Assembly (NCBI GenBank): GCA_002386405.1
Contig: DGIP01000177.1
Span: 1 to 7,247 of the forward strand
Origin: Stenotrophomonas maltophilia
Lineage (GTDB): Bacteria; Pseudomonadota; Gammaproteobacteria; Xanthomonadales; Xanthomonadaceae
Length of the DNA stretch: 7,247 nucleotides
Reading direction: 5' to 3'
Shown here: piece after piece, positions 1 to 7,247 of the stretch
Layout: each line of letters opens with the position of its first letter
How positions within the stretch are numbered: position 1 is the first letter of the stretch
Translations under genes and position numbers: made by a program
The notes under the pieces: generated by a model
What the model was told of the DNA's origin: nothing
Seen by the model: the letters and a program-made list of their open reading frames with translations, nothing else
The model's database searches: none

Positions 1-3000
1 TGCGAGAACGGGGCCAAAGCGCTGACCGACCCGGGCCTGATGGCGCAGCCGCCGCTGCGCGCGCTGCAGGCCTACCTGTCCCAGCCCGACCCGCTCAAGC
101 CGTGGGCGCTGGCGGCGGAGCTGGCCTCGGTGTTCGAGAAGTACCAGGCCTGGCGCCGCGACTGGCTGCTGCGCTGGGAGGCCGGCGCCGACCCGCTGGA
201 TCCGCAGGCGATCCTGTGGCGCCACATCGGCAGCGGGCACCAGTACCGCGCGCGCCGCATCCATGCCTACCTCGAAGGCTTCGAAGGCGCCGACCGCCCG
301 CTGCCGGCGGGGCTGCCGCCGCGCCTGTTCGCCTTCGCCACCTTGAATGTCTCGCCCGATGTGCTGCGCGTGGTCGCCACCCAGGCGCGGGTTGGCACGC
401 TGCACTTCTACCTGCCCACCCCGACCCGTTCCTACTGGGGCGACCTGCAGACCCTGGGCGGGCGGCTGCGCTCGGGCGCGGTTGATCCGTTCGGCAACGG
501 CAGCGACGAGAACCGCCTGCTCCAAGCCTGGGGCGCGGCAGGCCGCGACTTCATGGCGGTGCTGGGCAGCTATGAAGTGGTGCATCCGTCTGGCGAGATC
601 GCGGCCTACGATGACCCCGAAGAGGACGCGCGTCCGGACATGGCGCACGGCGGCCTCTCCGACAGCCTGCTGCACCGCCTGCAGCGCGACCTGTTCCACC
701 GCCGCGCGCAACCGGCCGGTGCGCTGCGCCCGGCGCTGGCGCGCAACGATCCGAGCCTGCAGGTGCATGCCTGCCACACCCGCCTGCGCGAACTGCAGGT
801 GCTGCACGACCAGCTGCGCGCGCTGCTGCAGGACCCGCGTTTCGATCCCCCGCTGCAGGCGCGCGACATCGCGGTGCTGGCGCCGGACATCGACCCCTAC
901 GTGCCGTACCTGGAAGCGGTGTTCGGCGGCCGCAGTGGCGGCGAAGACCACATTCCCTATGCCTTGGCCGATACCAGCCCGCTGACCGGCGAACCGCTGG
1001 CCGATGTGTTCGTGCACTTGCTGGGGTTGCCGGTGTCGCGCTTTGGCCTCAATGAAGTGCTGGACCTGCTGGCCAGCGCGCCGCTGGCCGAAGCGGCCGG
1101 GTTGGACGCGGCCGCGTTCGACCGCCTGCACGACTGGCTGCAGGCCGCGGGCGCGCGCTGGGGCTTGAATGCGGCGCACCGCGCCCAGCACCAGGCGCCG
1201 GACGACGATGCCTACACCTGGCAGTTCGCGCTGGACCGCCTGCTGCTGGGCCATGCCAGCGGCAGCGACGGCGACATTGCCGGGGTGGCGCCGTGGCCGG
1301 AGCTGGAAGGCAGCGCGCTGGACGCGCTGGACCGCCTGCTGCGACTGATGCGGGTGCTGGCGCGTTACCAGCGGGCGCTGGGGGATGCACTGACCCCGGC
1401 GCACTGGCGGCAACGCCTGCTGGCACTGTTGGATGCGTTGCTGCCCGAGGCACCGGAAGCGGCCAGCACCCAGCGTGCGTTGGAGCGACTGCGCAAGCTG
1501 ATCAACGAGTTCGCACGCGATGCCGAACGCGCCGGATTCGCCGGCGCGGTACCGCCGGACGTGGTGCGCGCGCATTTCGCCGGTGCGTTGAGCGAGGCCG
1601 ACACGCGCGCGCCGCTGCTCACCGGCGGCATCAGCTTCGGGCGCATGGTGCCGATGCGGCTGCTGCCGTTCCGGGTAATCTGCGTGCTCGGCCTGAACGA
1701 TGGCGATTTCCCGCGACGCGACCCCGCGGCCGGGCTCAACCAGCTCACCGCCGAACTGGGTACCGACAAGCGCCGCCACGGCGACCGCTCGCTGCGCGAG
1801 GACGACCGCTTCCTGTTCCTGCAGCTGTTCGCCTCGGCGCAGGATGTGTTCTACCTCAGCTACCTGGGCGCCGATCCGCGCGATGGCAGCGTGCGCGAGC
1901 CCTCGGTGCTGGTCAGCGAGCTGATCGATGCCGCTACCGAATACCACGAGGACCCCTCAGCGGCGACCAGGCAGCTGACCGTGCGCCATTCGCTGCAGCC
2001 GTTCTCGCCGGCCGCGTTCGGTGGCGGCGATGAGCCGCGCCGTTTCAGCTATCGCCAGCAGTGGCACCCCGCCGCCGGTTCGCTGGGCAGCGTTCGCCGC
2101 GCGCCGCCGGCGTGGTTCGAGCAGGCGCTGGCGCCGCTGGAACCGCAGGGCGCGCCCGAACTCTCGCTGGACGCGCTGCGCCGCTTCCTGGTTGATCCTG
2201 CAGGGCAGTTCCTGTCGCAGCGGCTCGGCCTGCGCCTGCCCGATGATCTCACCACCGCCGATGACCTGGAGCCGCTGGTGCTGGCGGGGCGTGGGCTGGA
2301 ACAACGCCTGCTGCAGCACGCGGTGATCGAGGCGACCCTGCAGGGCGATGACACGCCCCTGTACGCCCGCCTGCGCGCCCGCGCGCTGCTGCCGTCCGGT
2401 GCACTGGGCGAACGCCAGTTCCAGGCCCTGCAGGAGCAGACCCGCCCGTATGCGCTGGCGCTGGCCCAATGGCGTGGCGACAGCGATGCCGACAGCCGCC
2501 GCTATGAGGTGGAAATCGATGGGGTGCGCCTGCATGGGCGGGTGGACGACATCCACCCGCAGGGCATCGTGCGCCTGCGTGCGGGCAGCCTGAACGGTCC
2601 GGCCGCGATCCGGCACGGACTGGACTGGCTGCTGGCCAACGCCGCCGGCGATGCGCTGCCGCTGGTCGAATTCCACGACGGCGGCGACGACGGCGTGGGC
2701 CCGCACGTGCTGCCGGCCCTGCCTGCGCCCTCCGCCAAGGCCGCGCTGCAGGCGCTGCTGCAGCTGCGCCGCGACGGCATGTGCGCGCCCCTGCTGTACG
2801 GGCCGTACACCGCCTGGACGCTGTACCGCGCACCCGCCGCCAAGCGCGAGGGCGAAGGCTGGGCGCAATGGCATGGCGGCGACCGCCGCTGGGGCGAAGC
2901 CAGCGGCGATGCAGTGCAGCTGGCCCTGCGCGGCCGCGATCCCTTCGCCGACGCCGACAGTTATCAACAGCTGCTGCACACCAGCTTCGTGGTGTTCAGC

Positions 3001-3057
3001 GCGGTCCGCGAGGGCAGGGTATTCCAGGGCTTCAGCGACGAAGGAGCCGTGGCATGA
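1..3057 (+). CDS. recC: RecC subunit of exodeoxyribonuclease V (RecBCD), 5'-truncated by window
   Basis: RecC is the non-catalytic scaffold of the RecBCD helicase-nuclease. It splits the duplex at a DNA end and scans the 3'-ended strand for Chi. The frame is open from base 1, so the ATG at 40 is internal. By alignment from memory to E. coli RecC (1122 aa), the first visible codon matches about residue 91, so roughly 90 N-terminal residues are missing and 1018 are present. Family landmarks in order (window residue numbers): the FEKYQAWRRDW block at 45-55, YWGDL near 145, the MVPMRLLPF segment at 549-557 followed by GLNDGDFPRR at 564-573, and the GDRSLREDDRFLFL block from 594. The C-terminal inactive nuclease-like domain includes GRVDDI at 846-851. 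No Walker A or DEXX motif is present, as expected for RecC. The stop overlaps the recB start (ATGA). No frameshift is seen. Identity is very likely; only the start is unknown. Confidence 0.97.
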   Translation, partial: CENGAKALTDPGLMAQPPLRALQAYLSQPDPLKPWALAAELASVFEKYQAWRRDWLLRWEAGADPLDPQAILWRHIGSGHQYRARRIHAYLEGFEGADRPLPAGLPPRLFAFATLNVSPDVLRVVATQARVGTLHFYLPTPTRSYWGDLQTLGGRLRSGAVDPFGNGSDENRLLQAWGAAGRDFMAVLGSYEVVHPSGEIAAYDDPEEDARPDMAHGGLSDSLLHRLQRDLFHRRAQPAGALRPALARNDPSLQVHACHTRLRELQVLHDQLRALLQDPRFDPPLQARDIAVLAPDIDPYVPYLEAVFGGRSGGEDHIPYALADTSPLTGEPLADVFVHLLGLPVSRFGLNEVLDLLASAPLAEAAGLDAAAFDRLHDWLQAAGARWGLNAAHRAQHQAPDDDAYTWQFALDRLLLGHASGSDGDIAGVAPWPELEGSALDALDRLLRLMRVLARYQRALGDALTPAHWRQRLLALLDALLPEAPEAASTQRALERLRKLINEFARDAERAGFAGAVPPDVVRAHFAGALSEADTRAPLLTGGISFGRMVPMRLLPFRVICVLGLNDGDFPRRDPAAGLNQLTAELGTDKRRHGDRSLREDDRFLFLQLFASAQDVFYLSYLGADPRDGSVREPSVLVSELIDAATEYHEDPSAATRQLTVRHSLQPFSPAAFGGGDEPRRFSYRQQWHPAAGSLGSVRRAPPAWFEQALAPLEPQGAPELSLDALRRFLVDPAGQFLSQRLGLRLPDDLTTADDLEPLVLAGRGLEQRLLQHAVIEATLQGDDTPLYARLRARALLPSGALGERQFQALQEQTRPYALALAQWRGDSDADSRRYEVEIDGVRLHGRVDDIHPQGIVRLRAGSLNGPAAIRHGLDWLLANAAGDALPLVEFHDGGDDGVGPHVLPALPAPSAKAALQALLQLRRDGMCAPLLYGPYTAWTLYRAPAAKREGEGWAQWHGGDRRWGEASGDAVQLALRGRDPFADADSYQQLLHTSFVVFSAVREGRVFQGFSDEGAVA
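3041..3053 (+). promoter_or_regulatory. Shine-Dalgarno site for recB
   Basis: AAGGAG at 3041-3046 lies seven bases before the ATG at 3054, inside the last codons of recC. It is a strong, well-spaced ribosome binding site. It supports 3054 as the recB start over the upstream in-frame ATG at 2781, which lies deep inside recC, and over the next in-frame ATG at 3066. Confidence 0.8.
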
Positions 3058-6000
3058 GCGAGCTGATGCTGCAGGACGACCCGTACCTGTCGCTGCCGCT
3101 GGACGGCGTGCGCCTGATCGAGGCCAGCGCCGGCACCGGCAAGACCTTCACCCTGGCCACGCTGTTCACCCGGCTGGTGGTGGAGCAGGGTTACCGCATC
3201 GGCCAGATCCTGGCGGTAACCTTCACCGACGCGGCCACCCAGGAACTGCGCAAGCGCATCCGTGAGCGCCTGGCGCTGGCCGCGCAGCTGCTGGCGCGCG
3301 CGCCGGCCGCCGATGAAGCGCCCGAGGTGCAGCTCACCCGTTACCTGCTGCAGTGCGAACTGGCGCTGGGCCGGGAAACGCCCGCCGCGCTGGCGCAGCG
3401 CCTGCAGACCGCCGCCGATGAGATCGACCTGGCCTCGATCTTCACCATCCATGGCTTCTGCACCCGCGTGCTGCGCGAGCATGCGCTCGAAAGCGGTCAC
3501 ACCTTCGACCCGCCCACGCTGCTGCCCAGCGAACGCGAACTGCACGACCAGCTGGCCGCCGACCTGTGGCGCGTGCATGCCAACGACCCGGCCACGGTGG
3601 AGGCGTTGACCCGCCTGTGGTCCACGCCCGATGCGCTGGCGCGCGACCTGTCGGCGCTGATCAAGCCGTTGCCGCTGCTGCCCGCGCTACCGCAGCAGCA
3701 ACTGGAGGATCCCAGCGCCGCGCTGCAGGCGGCCGCCGACGCGCTCGCCATTGCGGTCGACGCGCACGTCGAAGCCGCCCAGGCCAGCATCGCCAACGCC
3801 TTCGAACGCAAGATCTTCGACGGCCGCCGCGCGCGCCGCCCCAGCTTCGACAAAGCCTTCGCCGAGCTGCTGGCCGGGCGCGCGGCGCGCAGCTGGCCAC
3901 GCAGTGACAAATCGCACCTGGGCAAGCTGCTGCCGGTGGCGTTGCTCGGCTTCTGCAAGGAAGACCAGCAGGGCCATTGCCCGGCCTCGCCGCTGTTCGA
4001 TGCGCTGCAGGGTTGGTGGCACGCCGCCGATGCCTGCGAGCAGTGGCTGCGCCAACAGGCCCTGCTGCTGCTGCACCAGCTGCGCGGGCAGGCCCGTGAG
4101 CGGCTGGACGAGCTCAAGCGGGTCGGCCGCGTGCAGACCTACGACGACCTGATCGACGGCGTGGCCGCCGCACTGGAAGGCCCGCACCGCGCGGCGCTGG
4201 TGCAGCAGCTGCGCGCGCAGTACGCCATTGCGCTGGTGGATGAGTTCCAGGACACCGACGACCGCCAGTGGGGCATCTTCCAGCGCGTGTTCGGCGATTC
4301 GCCCGAAGCCCGCGAGGCCGGGCTGGCGCCGGCGCTGTTCCTGATCGGCGATCCCAAGCAGGCCATCTACGGGTTCCGCGGCGGTGATATCCACACCTAC
4401 CTCAAGGCCAAGCGCGAGGCAGTGGCCGCGCCGGCGTTGAACCGCAACTTCCGCTCGCGCCCCGGCGTGCTGCGCGCGCTGCAGGCGCTGTATGACGCCG
4501 CGGGCGAACGCGCGTTCCTGGAAGCGGACATCGCCTTCGAGCCGGTGCTGCCGGGCAGCACCCGCAGCGATGCCGATTTCCTGCGCGATGGCCAGCCCGC
4601 ACCCGGGCTGACCCTGCGCCTGCTGCGCAGCGACGATGGTGCCGACCTCAAGGCCGACCCTTCGCGCCAGCAGGCCACCGATGCCTGCGTGGCCGCGATC
4701 CACCAGGTAGTGCTGGATGGCCGCGAAGGCCGCGCGCTGCTGCGCGGGCAACCGGTGCAGCCGGGCGATATCGCCGTACTGGTGCGCCGCCACCACGAAG
4801 CGACCCGCATCCAGCGCGCGCTGAGCGCGGTGGGCATCCCGGCGGTCGCTGCCGGCAAGCAGAGCCTGTACGCCACCGCCGAAGCCCGCGAGCTGCGCGT
4901 GCTGTTGCTGGCGCTGCTGCAGCCGGCCGATGAAGGCCGCCTGCGTGCGGCGCTGTCGACCGTGCTGCTGGGCGAGAACGCCGCCTCCATCGACGCGATG
5001 GAGCGCGACGGCGACCCACAGCGTGCGTTCCAGACCCGGCTGCTGCTGTGGCGCGAGCGCTGGCTGCGCGGCGGGCCGTTCGCGGTCATCGCCGACCTGT
5101 GCGCCGAACACGCCGAACGCCTGCTCGGCCTGCTGGATGGCGAACGCCGGCTCACCAATTACCTGCAGCTGGGGGAGCTGCTGCAGCAGGCGGCCGGCCA
5201 GGCGCTGGGCATGCACGGCCTGCTGGATTGGCTGCAGGTGCAGATGGCGCATGCCGACCAGGACGACGAACAGCAGCTGCTGCGGCTGGAATCGGACGCG
5301 CGCCGGGTGCAGATCATCACCCTGCACAAGAGCAAGGGCCTGGAGTACCCGCTGGTGTTCCTGCCGTTCGTGGGCATCGACAGCGGCGGCGGCACCACCG
5401 ATTCCAACTGCACCGTGTACGCCGATGGCCGCCGCGAGCTGCACTGGAAGCTGGACAAGGACGAGGCCTGGAGCGCGGCCAGCGACCGCAGCGCGCAGGA
5501 ACAACGCGCCGAAGACGCGCGCCTGCTCTACGTGGGCCTGACCCGCGCCGAACACGCGCTGTGGATCGCGGCCGGCGACCTGGCCGGGCTGGCCAAGACC
5601 CGGCTGGCGCCGATGCTGTCGGACCTGGATGCAGTGCGCGCGCACCCGGACATCGCGGTGATCGAAGGCCCGGTGGAGCCGCGCCCGGCGCAGCTGCCGG
5701 TGCAGCGCGAAGGCGAACTGCCGCCGGTACGCGCGATCACCCGGCGGGTGCCGCACGACTGGTGGGTATACAGCTTCACCCAGCTGGCGCACGCCGATGC
5801 CGGGCACGACACCGATGCGGTGGCCACCGAAGCGCCGGCACCGGCCGCCGATGAACCCGCCGGTCCCGAGCTGCCCCTGGAAGTGGAACCGCCGGCGCCG
5901 GGCGAACCGCAGCCGGAGCTCGACCCGCGCTTCATGGGCAGCCGCTTCGGCAACGTGCTGCACGATGCGCTGGAGAACACCGATTTCGCGCGCTGGGCCG

Positions 6001-6701
6001 ACTGGCGGGCGGGCGACCCGGCACCTGGCGACGAGGCTGACGTGCTGCGCGAATCACTGCGCAACGAAGGTTATGCCGATGCCGACCTGGACGACGGCGT
6101 GGCAGTGCTGGTGCCACTGGTCGGCCAGACCCTGACCGTGCAGCTGCCCGAAGGCGGCGCGCTGCACAGCCTGCCCGCGCATGAACGCCGGGCCGAAATC
6201 GAGTTCCACTTCGCCATGCAGCCCACCGCCGTACCGGCGCTGCTGCAGCTGCTGCACCACCACGGCGTGGCACTGGACCGCCGCAGCTTCGGCACGCGGC
6301 GCCAGCTGGAAGGGCTGATGACCGGCAAGATCGATCTGACCTACGTGCGCGATGGGCGCTGGTACGTGCTCGACTACAAATCCAACCGGCTGCCCGGCTA
6401 TGACGCCGCGCGCATGGCCGCCGCCATGCAAAGCAGCGAGTACGACCTGCAGGCGCTCATCTACACCGTGGCACTGCATCGCTGGCTGCGCTTCCGGCTT
6501 GGCAGCGGCTACACACAGGAACGCGATCTGGGCGGCATCCGCTATCTGTTCTGCCGCGGCCTGGAAGCGGGGCGCGCGGACGCGCCGGGCGTGCATGCGC
6601 AGCGCTTCGCCCCGGCCCTGGTCGAGGCGATGGATGCGCTGTTCGCCGGTGGCCCGCAGCAGCATGCCGAACTGGTGGCACGCGCGCGGGGTGAGGCATG
6701 A
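3054..6701 (+). CDS. recB: RecB subunit of exodeoxyribonuclease V: 3'-5' SF1A helicase and nuclease
   Basis: RecB is the slow 3'-5' motor and the only nuclease of RecBCD; its nuclease domain also loads RecA after Chi. The 1215-aa product is slightly longer than E. coli RecB (1180). Helicase motifs are complete: Walker A ASAGTGKT at 24-31 (K30), motif Ia VTFTDAATQEL, FTIHGFC, Walker B-type DEFQDTD at 396-402, motif III GDPKQAIYGFRG at 432-443, motif IV LNRNFRSRP at 462-470, motif V TLHKSKGLEYP at 756-766 and motif VI YVGLTRA at 826-832 (R831). After YSFTQL (906-911) comes a Pro/Ala/Glu-rich linker, then the RecB-family nuclease domain. There H970, D1094, D1107 and K1109 correspond to E. coli H956, D1067, D1080 and K1082, followed by the Q1133/Y1137 motif. 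The start at 3054 is fixed by the AAGGAG site, the ATGA overlap with recC, and the short distance to Walker A, as in E. coli. It appears fully active, and the 3' end overlaps recD. Confidence 0.98.
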   Translation: MSELMLQDDPYLSLPLDGVRLIEASAGTGKTFTLATLFTRLVVEQGYRIGQILAVTFTDAATQELRKRIRERLALAAQLLARAPAADEAPEVQLTRYLLQCELALGRETPAALAQRLQTAADEIDLASIFTIHGFCTRVLREHALESGHTFDPPTLLPSERELHDQLAADLWRVHANDPATVEALTRLWSTPDALARDLSALIKPLPLLPALPQQQLEDPSAALQAAADALAIAVDAHVEAAQASIANAFERKIFDGRRARRPSFDKAFAELLAGRAARSWPRSDKSHLGKLLPVALLGFCKEDQQGHCPASPLFDALQGWWHAADACEQWLRQQALLLLHQLRGQARERLDELKRVGRVQTYDDLIDGVAAALEGPHRAALVQQLRAQYAIALVDEFQDTDDRQWGIFQRVFGDSPEAREAGLAPALFLIGDPKQAIYGFRGGDIHTYLKAKREAVAAPALNRNFRSRPGVLRALQALYDAAGERAFLEADIAFEPVLPGSTRSDADFLRDGQPAPGLTLRLLRSDDGADLKADPSRQQATDACVAAIHQVVLDGREGRALLRGQPVQPGDIAVLVRRHHEATRIQRALSAVGIPAVAAGKQSLYATAEARELRVLLLALLQPADEGRLRAALSTVLLGENAASIDAMERDGDPQRAFQTRLLLWRERWLRGGPFAVIADLCAEHAERLLGLLDGERRLTNYLQLGELLQQAAGQALGMHGLLDWLQVQMAHADQDDEQQLLRLESDARRVQIITLHKSKGLEYPLVFLPFVGIDSGGGTTDSNCTVYADGRRELHWKLDKDEAWSAASDRSAQEQRAEDARLLYVGLTRAEHALWIAAGDLAGLAKTRLAPMLSDLDAVRAHPDIAVIEGPVEPRPAQLPVQREGELPPVRAITRRVPHDWWVYSFTQLAHADAGHDTDAVATEAPAPAADEPAGPELPLEVEPPAPGEPQPELDPRFMGSRFGNVLHDALENTDFARWADWRAGDPAPGDEADVLRESLRNEGYADADLDDGVAVLVPLVGQTLTVQLPEGGALHSLPAHERRAEIEFHFAMQPTAVPALLQLLHHHGVALDRRSFGTRRQLEGLMTGKIDLTYVRDGRWYVLDYKSNRLPGYDAARMAAAMQSSEYDLQALIYTVALHRWLRFRLGSGYTQERDLGGIRYLFCRGLEAGRADAPGVHAQRFAPALVEAMDALFAGGPQQHAELVARARGEA
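3173..3180 (+). other. GCTGGTGG octamer identical to E. coli Chi (first copy)
   Basis: This is an exact match to the E. coli Chi octamer, within recB codons for Leu-Val-Val at about residues 41-43. Whether it acts as Chi in this organism is unknown. The octamer is easily produced by CTG-GTG codon pairs in GC-rich coding DNA, so functional meaning is doubtful. Confidence 0.2.
4232..4239 (+). other. GCTGGTGG octamer identical to E. coli Chi (second copy)
   Basis: This is an exact match to E. coli Chi, formed by the codons just before and into the DEFQDTD motif of recB (Ala-Leu-Val-Asp). It is in the same orientation as the copy at 3173. The amino-acid constraint of the motif and CTG/GTG codon preference explain it without a Chi function. 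Confidence 0.2.
6688..6697 (+). promoter_or_regulatory. Probable weak or coupled ribosome binding site for recD
   Basis: The purine-rich GGGGTGAGG at 6688-6696 precedes the recD ATG at 6698. The best anti-SD match (GAGG, 6693-6696) leaves only one base to the start codon, and the GGGG part leaves six. Spacing is poor compared with the recB site, so recD translation probably depends on ribosomes terminating at the overlapping recB TGA. This is an inference from sequence only. Confidence 0.4.
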
Positions 6702-7247
6702 GCCTGCTTGACGCACTGCTGAAGCAGGGCACCCTGCGCACCCTGGACCATGCGCTGGCGCAGAGCCTGCGCCGGCTGCAGCCGGACACCCCGGATGCGG
6801 TGCTGGCCGCGGCTGCGCTGGCCTCGCTGGCGGTGGCGCAGGGCCACGCCGGGGTGGACCCGGCTGCCCCCAGGAAACTGGTGGATGCCGAGCTGGACTG
6901 GCCGGCACCGGAGGCGTGGCTGGCGCAGTTGCAGGCATCGCCATGGGTGGCATCGCCCGAACGCGATGACGCGCTGGCTGCCGATGCACCGCTGGTACTC
7001 GAACACGGCCTGCTGTACCTGCGCCGTTACCGCGAATACGAACGCCGCCTGGCGCTGGGCCTGCAGCGCATCGCCGCGCATTCTTTGCCGGCGCACGATC
7101 CGGCCGGGCTCGCCACGCTGTTCGCCCAGCTGTTCCCGCAGGCGCTGGACGGCATCGACCACCAGGCGCGCGCGGCGGCAGTCGCGCTGCGCCATCCGCT
7201 GGTGCTGGTCACCGGCGGCCCCGGTACCGGCAAGACCACCACCATCG
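6698..7247 (+). CDS. recD: RecD subunit of exodeoxyribonuclease V: 5'-3' SF1B helicase, 3'-truncated by window
   Basis: RecD is the fast 5'-3' motor of RecBCD and regulates its nuclease and Chi response. Only 183 codons are visible, roughly the first 30% of a protein of about 600-650 aa. They cover the N-terminal domain that contacts RecC in the E. coli structure, then the first helicase motif. The N-terminal part is Leu/Ala-rich and weakly conserved, with a recognisable LVLEHGLLYLRRYREYE segment (the strand and helix before the helicase core). The Walker A motif TGGPGTGKTTT at 172-182 has its lysine at residue 179, close to E. coli RecD K177, which supports the chosen start. The ATG overlaps the recB stop (ATGA), so translation is probably coupled. 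A RecD2-type protein is unlikely because of the length of the N-terminal region and the recB/recC context. Confidence 0.95.
   Translation, partial: MSLLDALLKQGTLRTLDHALAQSLRRLQPDTPDAVLAAAALASLAVAQGHAGVDPAAPRKLVDAELDWPAPEAWLAQLQASPWVASPERDDALAADAPLVLEHGLLYLRRYREYERRLALGLQRIAAHSLPAHDPAGLATLFAQLFPQALDGIDHQARAAAVALRHPLVLVTGGPGTGKTTTI

Noticed and set aside
40..42. ATG at 40 as the start of recC
   Set aside because: The frame is open to base 1, and E. coli RecC alignment indicates about 90 residues precede the window, so this Met is internal.
1293..2033. A 246-residue + strand open frame inside recC
   Set aside because: It is an out-of-frame shadow with Arg/Ala/Gly-rich composition; the recC frame carries the conserved motifs here.
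1957..2979. A 340-residue minus-strand open frame opposite recC
   Set aside because: It has the same GC-driven antisense artefact composition, no domain and no plausible ribosome site, and lies wholly within conserved recC coding sequence.
2781..3053. A 91-residue N-terminal extension of RecB from an in-frame ATG at 2781
   Set aside because: This stretch is recC read in another frame and is Arg/Ala-rich. The ATG at 3054 has a strong ribosome site and puts Walker A at the same distance from the start as in E. coli RecB.
3687..5963. A 758-residue open frame on the minus strand opposite recB
   Set aside because: In very GC-rich genes with G/C-ending codons, antisense frames lose stop codons. 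The product is a low-information Gln/Ala/Arg/Val/His-rich sequence with no recognisable domain, and the + strand encodes an intact RecB with all motifs.
6054..6989. A 311-residue minus-strand open frame spanning the recB/recD junction
   Set aside because: It is a shadow of two recognised genes. Its N-terminal part is Pro/Ala-rich low complexity, and no family is recognised.
1..7247. Mobile elements, CRISPR arrays, RNA genes, terminators or a defence island
   Set aside because: No tandem or inverted repeats, tRNA-like structure, T-run terminator, or recognisable transposase or defence genes were seen. All DNA is accounted for by the three overlapping rec genes. RecBCD itself degrades phage DNA but is a core housekeeping enzyme.

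Overview
The window is a slice of a housekeeping recombination operon, recC-recB-recD, read entirely on the + strand. It carries the 3' nine-tenths of recC, a complete recB, and the 5' end of recD, which is cut by the window edge just after its Walker A motif. Base composition is very GC-rich (estimated by eye at about 70%) and codon use is uniformly G/C-ending. Together with the family resemblance of RecB and RecC and the recC-recB-recD order, this suggests a gammaproteobacterium of the Xanthomonadaceae/Lysobacteraceae group (Stenotrophomonas-, Xanthomonas- or Lysobacter-like). The taxonomic call is an inference from memory, not a search result.

Layout: positions 1-3057 encode RecC (start outside the window). 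Its TGA overlaps the ATG of recB by four bases (ATGA, 3054-3057). recB runs 3054-6701, and its TGA overlaps the ATG of recD in the same way (ATGA, 6698-6701). recD continues past 7247. No intergenic DNA, promoter, terminator, RNA gene, repeat array, insertion sequence or CRISPR is visible, and no stretch lacks a gene.

Function: RecB (3'-5' helicase plus nuclease), RecC (scaffold and Chi-reading subunit) and RecD (5'-3' helicase) form the RecBCD enzyme. It binds double-strand DNA ends, unwinds and degrades the duplex, and after meeting Chi loads RecA onto the 3'-ended strand. The paired ATGA junctions imply translational coupling, which suits a 1:1:1 complex. All catalytic motifs expected in the visible parts of RecB and RecD are intact.

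I see no sign of a previously undescribed system. The points worth a second look are subtle: changes in the RecC residues that face the Chi octamer in E. coli, a remnant of a nuclease motif in the RecC C-terminal domain, and the lack of a ptrA gene between recC and recB.
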